This document shows, in pieces, positions 1-11,735 of a DNA stretch of 64,000 nucleotides. Numbering within the stretch: position 1 is the stretch's first letter; each line of letters opens with the position of its first letter. The notes under the pieces are model-generated. The model made no database searches, was not told where the DNA came from, and saw nothing but the letters and a program-made list of their open reading frames with translations. Both the position numbers and the translations under genes were made by a program. This DNA is from Hansfordia pulvinata (taxonomy: Eukaryota > Ascomycota > Sordariomycetes > Xylariales), in assembly GCA_006538405.1 (NCBI GenBank), contig BJKQ01000006.1, forward strand, positions 2,813,001-2,877,000, written 5' to 3'.

Positions 1-1480
1 TTCTGCCAGCTGAGCTGCTCTCATCCTTGGGCGGCGTCGCGGAGGACGCGGTCGACTGGCCAGACACGGAGCTGATGGGCTTATCGAGTGATGCATTGCG
101 AAGAAGCCCGATCACCTGGGAGAGGCGCTCCTCTATCCGATCAATCTTTCGCTCGCTGGGGGTGCGGTCAGTCCTGCTCACCAGGACGCCATCATCGAAT
201 GGGGGCTTCAGAGGGAGCAGGGGACCAACTATTGGGCAGATATCAGAACACGCTGGCGCTTGGGCCTGGCACTCTGATTGATGGTGTAGGTGCAGTGGGC
301 TTGACCTCGAAGACAATTGGAACAAGGATCCTCACGATCACAGCCGACCTAATGGCCCACACGGGTCAGCTCCAGAAAGTTCGCGTGCTGATAAGGCCGG
401 AGAGGGGTAGACTATATTGGAAACTGACCTTCTTGGATCGGCATTGATCGCACTGCAGGTCATGTCAGTAAAGTACCGATATCTTCCCATGGCTCCCAAG
501 TGCAAGGCAAGGCGAGGCCAGTGGGATTCGAGGCGCGCGAAGATCTGTGGGCAGCTTCTCAAAATGCAAAATTCTTTGATTCGGAGACCGGCAGTGTCGA
601 CAGATGAGATCTGTGCAATATTGATCCAATGGGAAGCTGAACCCTGGATTACCTGGCAAATTTACATCGCGATCGATTGGGGAAGCGTGGGCAGCTGGAA
701 TGTTTGGTGCAGATAATTCGAGAGCGCAAGAGCCCAAGAAGACTTCCGCAGCGTTCCCTTCGTGTCATTGCCCGCAACGATCCATACCGGGTACATGAGA
801 TGGATCATGCAGGTACCACCTACATCTACCGAACCTTGCACATGTGAGGTGTGTACCCGATACATGTACCTTTGAATGGGACGTCTCGCGAATGGAAAGG
901 CGCGAGAAGAGGGTGTCTTCTTCGATGGCAGGGGCAAAGGCATCTGGGCTTCTGAGGGCAGGAGCTGCCGTGCCGGAATTGCGAAACGCCGGGGTACTCA
1001 GGGCAGAGCCGGCAGATGCAGGCTGAAGAAGAGTGGCAGGCAGGTGCGAGAGCGTCTGAAGACGGTCCGACCGGCGGAAGCTCGAGATGAGGACTGCTTC
1101 CGTCTCATCTCCATGGATGGATCACAGAAGCTCTCCGTCCTGCCCTCATCTGCCCAGCCTCACGTCCCCATGATGCCCTCGGATGTCGTCCATCGACACC
1201 GCCATCGACACCGCCATCAGCACTGCCGTCGACACCGCCAGCGTCCCTTCGTTTCTCCGTCCCTGTTCAACGACGATGGCTGCGAAAGCACACACTTGCA
1301 AAAAGCCACTGGGATGAGAACAAAATAGCAACTTACAGCCCGCCGGTTCGCGCCCGTCTCCTGGCCTTGTCCAGGTGCGCCGCCAGCTTCATACTGCGCA
1401 CCATCGTCGTCGTCGTTGTGCAGATATTGGTGGTCCATGTCGTCATCCCTGCCGCCTTCTCCAGCTGCACCCAGGTCCAT
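1..1480 (-). CDS. Zn(II)2Cys6 transcription factor, N-terminal part (gene runs off left edge)
   Basis: Partial gene on the minus strand; only the N-terminal part lies in the window. My exon model is 1480-1337, 452-429, 348-230 and 155 to beyond 1. Exon 1 encodes an acidic 48-residue leader ending NRRA. Exon 2 is only 24 nt and encodes CDQCRSKK. Exon 3 continues VGCDREDPCSNC then LRGQAHCTY. Spliced together they give a textbook C-x2-C-x6-C-x5-C-x2-C-x6-C binuclear zinc cluster. Exon 4 gives the usual linker and short coiled region (ERKIDRIEERLSQV). Every junction keeps frame, with donors GTAAGT, GTCAGT and GTTGGT. The protein should be a nuclear DNA-binding regulator; its target and its fungal_trans domain lie outside the window. 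Intron 1 is 884 nt, long for a fungus. The start at 1480 is the first sensible ATG; an in-frame ATG lies further upstream. The zinc cluster is certain, the exact start less so. Confidence 0.85.
1191..1238. repeat. 12-bp minisatellite, four units
   Basis: Four tandem copies of CATCGACACCGC with a few substitutions in the third and fourth units. It lies inside the 884-nt first intron of the left-edge zinc-cluster gene and probably helps account for that intron's length. Confidence 0.8.
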
Positions 1481-2285
1481 TGCGGGCGTTTGGGCACAGG
1501 TGAGAAACGGGGGGTAGGAATTCGGGGCTCCGCGGACTGCGGGTGCCCAGCGGCGCACTCGAGCTGGCGACTGACACTTTTGTTTGTTAGTGCGGCTCGG
1601 TCCCGTCTCCGCCAGCGTTCGTCACGGCTCGGCGCCCCTTGTGATTGGCTCGGTAGGCTGCACAAAAGACCGCGCAGCCGGATCCAGTGGCACAGGGCGA
1701 AGTGGAAGTGAGGAGGCCAGCCAGGGTCTGGTCTTGGTCTTTGTGTCTTGCGTTGGGCTGTCGGGGGCTCAGGCTGCCTTCGATATATGAAGGCTTGCTC
1801 GGCAGCCGGCTCGCTCGCTCCAGCCCTGCACCCGCGACTCGGACGCCGCTGCTCTCGGGTCCCGTGTCCACTTTTCCCCCTAAGCACTGCCCACTACCAA
1901 CGGCCCTACCGTCATGTACTCGTACTACGCATGCCTGTAATTGACCCGCAAATCGGCGTCTGGCCGGGACTCGCCTTGTCACGCCGTGGGGAGATCTTGG
2001 CGCTCATCTTGTCTCCGGGGCTTGCCGCTTGGCTGCCCGGCTTGATGCGCCCAGCCGGGCCATCTTGAAGCATCGGCGTCCGAGCCAAAGAATCACTGCA
2101 AGCTCACCATTACAGAGCATGTGTATATATTCATCACCCGGCATGGAAACACAGCCTCCCTTCCCCGTTCGTCGAATCCGACTCAGCCCCTCTCCCCGCG
2201 TACCTCTCACCCCTGGACGTTACCCATAGGCTGCCTCTTCAACCCGCCATTTGCAATCAAGGGTCCTGCCTGAGCGCTACAGGCG
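1481..2285. other. Divergent intergenic region, zinc-cluster gene / ABC transporter
   Basis: About 800 bp between the start of the zinc-cluster regulator (-) and the start of the ABC transporter (+), so it must hold both promoters. A TATATAT stretch at 2124-2130 lies about 155 bp before the transporter ATG. The head-to-head arrangement would suit a regulator controlling an adjacent efflux pump, but I see no obvious inverted CGG half-sites, so that is only conjecture. Confidence 0.5.
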
Positions 2286-5200
2286 ATGGAGTCCAAAGAT
2301 GGAGGTCTGCAGGAGACAGCGCCAGAGGCCGAGGCCCCGCTTACACCCTGGACTGCATACACGGTAAGATGCCGATTCGGCCTGGAATAGAGGCAGCCAT
2401 GCTAACAATGCTAGCGAATATTCACTTACTGCCGACCTGTGGACATCCTACTCGAAGTCATAGCTGTCGTCGCAGCCATCGCCTCGGGCACTGCTTTGGC
2501 TCTCTTGAACCTGGTCATGGGCAAATTCGTCACCTTGCTCCAAGACTTTGTCGCCGGCAAAAGCCCGCCAGAGGTTTTCATGCAGGACGCCACGACCTAC
2601 AGTCTCTACTTCTTCTATCTTGGGGTGGCGCGTTGGGGTCTCGTCTACATCTATACGGCCTTGTCGACGTACTGCGCTTACAATGTTGTGCGCAACATTC
2701 GCAGAGACTACTTGAGAGCAGCCCTGAGTCAAGAAGTTGCCTACTTCGACTTGGGAGCTAGCGGTTCGGTGTCCATGCAAGCCACGTCAAATGGCTCCCT
2801 AATCCAATCCGGCATTGCCGAGAAGTTGATGCTCTGCTTCCAGGCTATTGCCACCTTCGTCGCGGCCTTCATTGTCGCCTTCATAAGCCAGTGGAAGTTG
2901 ACTTTGATTACATGCTGCATCGCCCCAGCCTTGGGTAAGTCCAACCGCCGAGCAGTCTCCTAGCCTGCCTTGAGGCCCCCCGACTGCAGTCAGCTAATAG
3001 CTTTGGCGACTAGTATGAAGCAACATGACTTTCGCGAGCCCCTCCCCAACCAATAAAGCCTTAGACCGACTTGTGGATCTTTGGAACCGCGATGCAAAGA
3101 CTTTGAATCGCTGAGTTAGTGCCCGTGGCCACTGATTACTAACATCTCCCCCTTCCTTAGATCATCGTGATGACTCTCATCAGTTCGGCGGAAGCGGCCA
3201 TTGAGACCCGTGTTCTTGACATCCTCGCGCAAGCCGGTTCTTTCGCGGAGAGTGTTCTGGCCTCGCCTCGCACGATCCACGCGTTCGGCATCCGCCAAAA
3301 GCTTGTGGCACGCTACGAGGCATTTCTCGACGATGCGCATCAGCTTGGCAAGAAGAAGAACGCTTTGTGGGGGCTGCTTTTCAGCACCGAGTACTGCATC
3401 ATATATGCAGGCGAGGGCCTGGCCTTTTGGCAGGGCGTCCGCATGATTGCCAATAATGAAGTCGATAGCCTAGGAACAGTCTTCACGTACGCCACATTGC
3501 TAGAATCTGCTACTGCTGGCCTCATGTAACTAACCTGTCTTTAGGGTGATCATGTCAGTCGTCATTGCAACAACTGCTATTACCATCATTGCGCCAAACC
3601 TCATAGCATTCACTCGCGCCGCGACGGCTTCAGCTCAGCTGCTGTCGCTAATCGACCGACGATCCAAAATCAACCCTTTCGACGACACCGGTAGCAGACC
3701 GAGCCACGTCGATGGGGTGCTGGACATGGAGAATGTCAGCTTCAGCTACCCGACCAGACCCACTGTGCAAGTCTTGAAGAACTTCTCTCTTCACGTTCCG
3801 GCGGGCAAAGTGACGGCATTAGTCGTGCGTTCCCCCGAGCCCCTCACCTGCTTACCCATATGTGCTAATCATTTGTGTAGGGCCCCAGTGGCTCAGGCAA
3901 AAGCACCATTGTGGGTCTTGTCGAAAGATGGTATCAATCTGAAGAGGAGCGCATCAAACTTGACGGGACACCCATCAACCAACTCAACCTCAACTGGCTG
4001 AGAACAAATGTCCGCCTGGTGCAGCAAGAGCCCGTACTCTTCAATTTGACCGTCTTTGAAAACATCGCCTATGGCCTCGCTGGCACACCTTTGGAGCACT
4101 GTCCATTGGAAGAGAAGAGACGCCACGTGGAGGAGGCTGCGAAATTTGCTTTTGCGCACGACTTCATTGTCGGGCTTCCAGATGGCTATGAGACCCAGAT
4201 TGGCGAACGCGGCGGCCTACTCTCAGGCGGTCAGAAACAGCGCATCGCCATTGCCCGAAGTATCATATCCGATCCCAAGGTTCTTCTGTTAGACGAGGCG
4301 ACGAGCGCTCTGGATCCGCACTCTGAGCACATAGTGCAGAAAGCGCTCGACAACGTGTCACAAAGCCGGACCACCATTGTCATTGCCCACAAGCTGGCCA
4401 CCATCAAGAATGCCGACAATATCGTGGTGATGGACAAGGGCCAGATCATGGAACAAGGGACACATGCTTCACTCCTTGCGGCTGACGGCATCTACGCCAG
4501 GCTTATCCGCGCGCAGAATCTGAATACCCCACCAGCCCATCTGATCGAGGAAGATGAGCGCCGGCAGAGCGAGGAAATGGATGAAAAGTCTGAAGAGGCA
4601 GACATTGAAAAGCCACTCACAAGATATGCGACAGCCGATGAGCAGCGAATGCAGTCTCTCGCCGGTAAGGACGACTTCTCCTTGGCAAAAGAGAAGGGCC
4701 TTATGTCATCCATTTGGTCTCTGGTCAAGGAGAATCCAGAGCTGAAATGGACCTTTCTCTGCATCCTTGTGTGCTGTGTTGCTGCCAGTGAGTATCCCGC
4801 CAAAAGGCCAGTTACAAGGACCGAAGCTAATTCATGACAGGCGGCGTATGGCCAGGCCAGGCGTTCCTCATTGCTCAGGAGATGGACCTTTTCACTCTAC
4901 CCCCGATGCGATGGTTGCGAAGGGCGACTTCCTCGCACTCATGTTCTTTGTGATGGGGCTGGGCTGCCTGGTCTTCTACTTCACCCTTGGATGGGCTTGC
5001 AACGTGGCTTCTCAAATAATGAACCGAAAGTACCGGAAAACCCTTCTCAACGGCATGCTCAGGCAAGATATCCAGTTCTTCGATCGCCCGGAAAACACCG
5101 TGGGCGCGCTCACAAGCCGGCTCAACACGGTGGCCCAGGGCATCCTGGATCTTATGGGCATCAACGCTGCACTCATCATCATCACGGTCGTCTCTGTAGT

Positions 5201-6645
5201 TGCAACCGGCATTCTTTCCATAGTCATCTCGTGGAAGCTGGGACTTGTGGGTGTCCTGGCCGGGACTCCACCAATTGTCGGCGCCGGCTACTTGCGCATC
5301 CGGCTCGAGTCGAGGATGGACACGGAAGCGTCCAAGCGCTTCTCGCAGAGCGCAGGCGTCGCTTCAGAGTCGGTCACGGCAATCCGCACCGTTTCCAGCT
5401 TGGCAATCGAGCGCCAAATTCTCGACAGGTACACGGAAGAGCTCGACAGCGCCATCCGCAGGTCAATCTTGCCCCTCCTGCGCATGATGATATTCTTCTC
5501 GCTTACACAGGCCGTCGAGTTGTTTGTCCTTGCCTTAGGATTCTGGTGGGGGAGCAAGCTCCTTACACAAAGCGAGATTACTTTCTACCAGTTCTTTGTC
5601 TCCTTCATCGGCATCTTCTTTGCCGGGCAGAACGCCGGTCTTCTTTTCTCTTATTCCAGCAGTAAGTCACGTGCATCACTCGCCTCAGTCGCCCAAACCG
5701 CATTACTTACCTACTGACTGCGCTCTAGGCATCACCAAGGGCAAGAGCAGCGCCGCTTACTACTTTTGGTTGCAAAACCTCGAGCCCATCGTGCAGGAGA
5801 CGCCCGAGAACAGCCAGCATATCCCGACTGATGGTTGCGCCTCGATTGATTTTGAAGATGTCCGGTTTTCGTATCCACTGCGGCCGGCTGCCCGGGTGCT
5901 GCGCGGGGTGGACCTCAAGGTCCGGAGCGGCGAGTTTGTGGCACTCGTGGGCGCCTCGGGCTGCGGCAAGAGCACCATGATTCAGATGTTGGAGCGATTT
6001 TACGACCCGACATCAGGTGTGCTTCGCGTCGACAGCGAGGCTCTCAGCGCCACCAACCCTGACGCCTACCGCTCAAACGTTGCTCTTGTCCAGCAGGAGC
6101 CGACCCTGTACCAGGGCAGTATTCGTGACAACGTGGCCATGGGGCTGACCGAGGCTAGCTCTGACATTGGTTCTTCCTCTTCTCCGTCTTCGTCCGCTCC
6201 CGGAAGCCAACAAACAGACAGTGTGGACGCCAAGGTCGAGACGGCGCTCCGGGCGGCCAATGCGTGGGACTTTGTATGCTCGCTGCCCGAGGGCGTACAT
6301 ACGTCGTGCGGCGCAAGTGGGTCGCAGCTGTCGGGCGGGCAGCGGCAGCGCATCGCCATTGCGCGAGCGTTAGTGCGCAACCCGCGCGTGCTGCTACTGG
6401 ATGAGGCGACGTCGGCGCTCGACACCGAGTCGGAGCGCGTAGTGCAGCAGGCGCTGGCCGAGGCCGCGTCGGCCGGCGACCGCATCACGGTGGCCGTCGC
6501 GCACCGCCTCAGCACCGTCAAGGACGCCGACCACATCTGCGTCTTCTACGGAGGCCGCATCGTCGAGATGGGCACCCACGATGAGCTCCTTGCCCTGGGT
6601 GCCATGTACAAGCAGATGTGCGAGGCACAGAGTCTGGGGGCCTGA
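2286..6645 (+). CDS. Full-length ABCB/MDR-type ABC transporter (TMD-NBD-TMD-NBD), frame interrupted
   Basis: Plasma- or vacuolar-membrane ATP-driven exporter of the multidrug-resistance (P-glycoprotein) family, about 1,280 residues. Exons: 2286-2363, 2415-2934, 3161-3486, 3545-3824, 3881-4787, 4841-5661, 5729-6645. The first membrane domain occupies exons 2-4. NBD1 has Walker A GPSGSGKS (split from the preceding strand by an intron), Q-loop QQEP, signature LSGGQKQR, Walker B VLLLDEA and an AHK switch histidine. The second membrane domain is in exon 6. NBD2 has GASGCGKS, QQEP, LSGGQRQR, LLLDEATSALD and AHR. NBD2 carries a Ser/Pro-rich insertion (6166-6220). Two frame problems exist. The phases of exons 2 and 3 do not match, and the frame shifts at the C-run 4900-4904, where one extra C would restore the conserved sequence. 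Substrate unknown; drug, toxin or pheromone export are all possible. The family assignment is certain. Confidence 0.93.
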
Positions 6646-7695
6646 CGATAGGCATCTTGTGTGCGTGTGTGCGTCGGCTTGTCTCCGAGTTAGAACAGCG
6701 TAGATATTTGTGATCCAATGGAATCCCCTCTTGTTCAACAACATGATATGGTGGTTACAAGTAGGGAAAAATTGCTGGTCGGCTGGTATGCGAGGCGCCA
6801 CTCTTTTTTGTCTCCCCTCCAGTCCCCCTTTCTCTCGTTACTAGATAAGCCGCGAGGAATGATGGGTCATCAGGTAGTCCGAGACGTGCATGACGCCGAG
6901 ATCGCCATGACAGGTCTTGTCTCAAAGTGGCCATGCACGAAGAGGGGCACGCAGAGACTGTGCGCACGAGATGGAGAGAAAGAGGAGGATCATCATTTCT
7001 CAGAACACCTCTCAGGTCGCCGGGAGCAGTTTGGAGATTTTAGCATCTGTTTCTGTGTCTTCACTTGGGGGGTCACAGTAGGCGATGGAAAGCCACGACA
7101 GGCGCAGAAGAGAAATTTGGGAAGGCAGAACGAAAAATTTGTCATTGTGATTTCTTCACGGATGTGTGTGGAACCATGTCAAAGTCCCGCGAGGGGGATA
7201 TAATGCTTGTGCCAGAGAGCCATCGCATCGGCGGCGTCTCCCGTAACCTCTCCTTCCACAGTTGCAAAACGCTATCAAGAAAACAGAATTAATCCCCGGT
7301 CGAAAGGATAACGCCATAAAACGCCATTGCTGCCCCGGGGTCTCTGATCCCCTGCAGGCTCCGTTATGATGCCCTAACCGCCAAAACCCAACACGCATGC
7401 AAGCAATGGCGGCTTGCCCAATGGCCCCTCGAAGCTACCCAAGCGCGAGAGAATTGCCGTCATAGCAGGTAGAAAGGCGCTCTTCGCTGATCATCCGCCG
7501 TTGACGAGAAATCAAAGAAATAATTGACATGGTGGGGAATAGAAAAAAAAAGTCTTTCAATGAAGGGCGCGGTGTGGCCGCTCGTGGATGACGAGCAGGC
7601 AACAAGGCGCATAGAAGAATAAGCAGGCTGTCAATTCCAACCCGGCGGCGATGACAGGCCTCGAGTCTCGCCCATCTTGATCCTGAATGCTTGGC
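6646..7695. other. Convergent intergenic region, ABC transporter / small protein
   Basis: About 1 kb between two convergent gene ends, so it should hold both 3' UTRs. I see no coding sequence with family resemblance, no RNA gene and no notable repeat. Confidence 0.4.
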
Positions 7696-7995
7696 TCAGA
7701 AAGAGCCCATGCGCTCCTCGACGCCACTCCAGTAAACGATGGGGCGGGGCTCAAGGATATCCAATTCGGGTCCAGCATGCCTCTTTTCGTTCTCCAGGTC
7801 GACGATGGAGGGCTGTCGGAAGAGCACCGAGTTGATGGTGGTGACGGGCGAGGGGGAATCGGAGTAGGCCATGGAGCTACGGGAGCCGTCGGCGCGAGAG
7901 GAAGCCGAGGCCGAAGAAGTGGAGCGCCGGAAGTAGGTGCGGATGCCCGAGGACGAGAGGCGTGCGCGGACGGTCTGGAAGCGGGAAGATTGCAT
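7696..7995 (-). CDS. Small uncharacterised protein (99 aa)
   Basis: Single-exon frame of 99 codons starting MQSSRFQTVRARLSSSG and ending VYWSGVEERMGSF. It has a basic, Arg/Ser-rich N-terminal half with a repetitive Ser/Ala stretch (residues about 25-45), then an ordered-looking second half with FRQPSIVDLENEKR and LEPRPIVYW. No signal peptide, membrane segment or cysteine is visible. The basic N-terminus could be a mitochondrial presequence, but that is inference. Its C-terminal motif looks like conserved short fungal proteins of unknown function, judged by eye. It is convergent with the ABC transporter. The composition is unlike the low-complexity frames around it, which is why I accept it as a gene. 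No function assigned. Confidence 0.65.
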   Translation of the reverse strand: MQSSRFQTVRARLSSSGIRTYFRRSTSSASASSRADGSRSSMAYSDSPSPVTTINSVLFRQPSIVDLENEKRHAGPELDILEPRPIVYWSGVEERMGSF

Positions 7996-8520
7996 TATGG
8001 CAGGAGACGGTGAGTTGCGTATCCGTGTATCAGTGTGTATCTGTGGGTGCGTGTATGTGCGTTGAAGTTGCAGGAGAAGTCGGGCGGTGATGAGTCTTGT
8101 TGGTGGCAGGACGGGTGTTGTCGTGTTGTGTCTGGCTTATACCGAGGGACTTGTTGTCGAGGATATATGAACTGGGCGCTGGTGGACTTGTATACGAGAT
8201 TTGCAAGCCAAGGAAAGAAAGCCGACGGTGGAAGCGACTGACTGAGAATTGGGACGTGTGTCTCGAACAGGTGAAGTCACAATGAGGAATTACGAATGAA
8301 GAGAGACACGGAGGGTGAGGAGGGGGGAACAAGAGGATAATGAGCAGGTTTTTAGTATCTAGGGATGGATGGCAGTGGGAGGAGAAGCGGGCTAGAACTA
8401 GTGGGAGATGGAAGAAAGGGTAGTGGATATATAATGCGATCAAGGGTCCAGATGGAAGCATGGAAGAGCAGGGCAGGCGAAAATCAATGGGCCGTGGCAA
8501 GAGAGGGCGGGAGCGGAGCA

Positions 8521-8560
8521 GTGCGGTGCGGTGCGGTGCGGTGCGGTGCTGTTCGGTGCG
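8521..8560. repeat. Pentanucleotide microsatellite (GTGCG)n
   Basis: Five perfect GTGCG units followed by degenerate units. Related pentamer arrays occur at 17426, 56391 and 62571. Confidence 0.9.
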
Positions 8561-8817
8561 GGTGATGAAGCTGAAACTGCCGGGCAATAGACGATGAGGC
8601 ATAGGAATGTACAGCAGTCAGCCAAGGGCATAAGGCGGGCGGGCCATGAGGCTTGGTTGCCAGGGGGCGGGCGATCACGGCTCGAAGGGACGGGGGCCGG
8701 GGCATGTATGGGTATAGGTTCATGCGCACATGTAAGGTAATGTATTAACTAGGTAGATAGTCGGGGGTGGCCTGCTTGGCCTCCCGTGTGCCTCCTTGCT
8801 GCACCGGGGCGGGGATG

Positions 8818-8850
8818 TGGTGGTGGTGGTGGTGGTGGTGGTGGTGGTGG
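8818..8850. repeat. (TGG)11 microsatellite
   Basis: Eleven perfect TGG units. On the opposite strand they produce a spurious poly-His/Thr frame. Confidence 0.95.
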
Positions 8851-11715
8851 AGGGGGCATGATGTGCCGGGCAGGAGCACTGGCTCGAGTCCATCATGGCA
8901 AAGCTGCACGCGCATCGGCGGCGACATGGCGTCAGTGGCGAGGCGCGGGCTTGTAGTGCGACGGCAAAGGCAGACGGCGACAGGCGAGAGGGAAGGGGGT
9001 GGTGGCGGTGGGTGGTCGTCGTGGTCGTCGTCATTCCAACGGGCGTGGGCGGAGTGGGGGCCGGGCTGGGCTGGGCTAGACAGAGGCCCCGGCTGGCCAT
9101 CGGTCGACGAAACACAGGTGGTAAGACTGTGCTGCCACGGCCGAGTTACGAGTGCGGATGTAGGGATGGGATGGGATATTGACGATGAGACTAGTTTTGT
9201 AGCAGGGCGGAGAGGGGATCGTGGGCTGGGGCAAGTTCGGCAAGTTCGTGCTTTGCTAGCCACATCCGAGGTAGGTTGCTGGATTGCTGGCTTGGTGACA
9301 CGGAGGCATCCAAGACGTAGTTCTTCTTTCTCATATGCGCCCCTTGTATGCAAGCGAATGATGAGAGGGGGGGTGGGTGTCGTCGTCGTCGTCGCCGCGA
9401 TGGTGATGATGATGATGGCACTGGAGATTGTGGCAATGCTTCCACGCTGTGGCCGGTATACGGAGTAGATCATCGGCGGGCAGGGACCTTTTACCTACCA
9501 ACATCAATACGTGTACCTGTACGCGTACCTACCAGCAGAGAGTTGCGGCTACGATTGCTCCTTCTGTTGCTGCTGGTGCTATGTAAGGTACCTAATAAGA
9601 AACCTTAAGGTAACTTGTACGGGTGGAACTGTTGCTTTGCCTTTGAGACACTTCCGTCCGGCGTAGTGGAAAGAACGACCGAGCAGGCGTGTCTGGGAAA
9701 CCTTGCAGGTTGCCAGGATGCGACCTGACGCCGTGTTTCACCTGCTGCCCAATCTATGCGAGACGGGTCCGATCCCGTACCCTGTACCCGCCTGTAGGCA
9801 CGCCATTTGCCTGTCTGCCGGGTTTCCCCTACTCCGTACAGGCGGCGAGTTCGCACCGCGCACGCAGCACGCAACATGCAGCACGCAACCTGCAACAGTT
9901 CAAGGCTGGCGTGTCAGGTCGCGGCTGCGTGGAGTTCGAAAGGAGAAGGGGGCGAACCATTGCTCCCACGCTTTGGGAAGCCATGATGAACAGATACTCG
10001 TACCTTACGCACGATGAGAGGAACATGTACAGAGTAAACCCACGGGAAGCAACTTGACGCCTTGCCTTGCCTACTCGTAATGTAGGCGAGTTCTATGTGG
10101 ATCAAGACTGATAAACGAGCATCTACTATTGTCTAAGGACGGAGATCCATTTCATTCTGCACTCCCTCGAGTCCTGCTGTTCCAGGCTCTCTCTCACTTA
10201 CTACCAACACCACCAACAGACAATGGAAGGTCCTCCCTCGCTCGCTTCCATTCATCCCATCCCTCGACCCCAGCCGAGGTGGGCTGAAGTCGAACAAGAT
10301 GAACAACAGCGAGAATCAACCAATTGAAAGTATGGCATGTACCTACCTACCTACGAGAACCAGGAGGTAGGTGCCTCCTGGGTGGGCACACATGGCTCAG
10401 GTACCTCCTAGGTACTTAGGGTGTGCGTGCGTCTGGGCGAGGCATGCGGAAACACAGCCTGTCGCAGCTCCGGCCCTACCACACCCGCTGCATTCCTCAG
10501 GCGGTGGTGCATGGACATGGTTGAGGTTGTAAGGTGGTACCTAATGTACACCTAACATGTACATATAGCGCAGGCAATTACAGGTTCCCAACATTGAAGG
10601 TACCGAAATGGACCCAACCTCAATCTTCACCCACCATCGATAGACAACCAACTAACATGAACTCTTCATCAATCAACGACTCTGCCCCATGTCCGACTAC
10701 TCGTGGCTATCCGGTGGGTGCGTTGGGGTCTGGTCCATCGGCTGCAGCCTACATTCGTCTCTCTCCAACGTCAAGCACAAAATCCAAGTCACCCATGATA
10801 CTCGCCTCGCTTCCTCCTTGCTTGCCTGTCTCACCCGAGCCCACACCATTGTAACGAGCACCCGGCCGTGGCAACGCCCTCATGTTATCCCGCCTCCCAA
10901 GCTGCTCCATCTCCATCCATCCGCGATGACTCGTCGGGCTCGCCGCGTCAAACCGTCCGCCGTACCACGTGCTGCTTGTCCGTCTGCTTCCTCCCACCAC
11001 TCACTACATAAGGTACGAGTGACCAATCCCCTGGCTGGCTGGTCAGCTGGTTACCCGGCTGGCTGTCCGTCTGTTGCATGCCTCGGGCAACCTGGGGTCC
11101 CGCATCTCCGCCTCCCTGAAAATAGCAACATCTCCCGCTGTGGCTGCCACACACCCGCACGGGTCTCGCAGCCCCCGTGGCCATCAAACACAGGCCCTTG
11201 GGCGGCCCCAGACCCCGGGGCAGTTATACGAGTCGAGAGCCGACGCCTTGACAACAGAGTGTTCTCGCAGACCACGACGACAGGGCATCGTGCAGCACCT
11301 TGATTGATCAAATATATGAGCCACTAGCACCGCCACCATCTCTAGTAAATGCAGTGCTGTATGAGGGAAGGGGGGGCTGTCAGTCTCTGTCATGTATTCC
11401 ATGGCTCGTTAGCAGGCAAAGGACCTACTAGCCCTCTCTTTCCCCAGCCCCCGGCGCCCGTGGCTTGGTTGGGCTGGACATCTCTCTCTTTCCTTTCTCT
11501 CACCTGGTCAACCTCTTTCAGATTCTGCAGCCGCGCCTATTCATGCCGGCTTCTTTTAACGCGGTGCGCGTGTGCATGTAGGCGGTTCCCGTTCGTCCCT
11601 GATCCGCTCCCACAGATCGACGGCCGACAGGCAGCGGCAAGATTCGGCAGAGACACGGCAAGATTGCGGCCAATCTGCAGGGGCAACGGCGGCTTTGATT
11701 CATATCTTCTTGTCC

Positions 11716-11735
11716 CTCTCTCTCTCTCTCTCTCT
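11716..11735. repeat. (CT)10 microsatellite
   Basis: Ten CT units, followed directly by a GT-rich stretch. Confidence 0.9.

Noticed and set aside
156..260. Apparent frameshift after RQRVLISAQ in the left-edge zinc-cluster gene
   Set aside because: A GTTGGT-CCCAG intron of 74 nt (229-156) joins RVLISAQY to ERKIDRIEERL in frame, matching the usual family linker, so no base is missing here.
1191..1238. Regular 12-bp repeats resembling a CRISPR array
   Set aside because: Contiguous tandem units without spacers, in a fungal intron; a minisatellite.
2286..6645. ABC transporter next to a zinc-cluster regulator as part of a biosynthetic cluster
   Set aside because: No synthase, oxidase or other tailoring gene is nearby; the rest of the neighbourhood is housekeeping.
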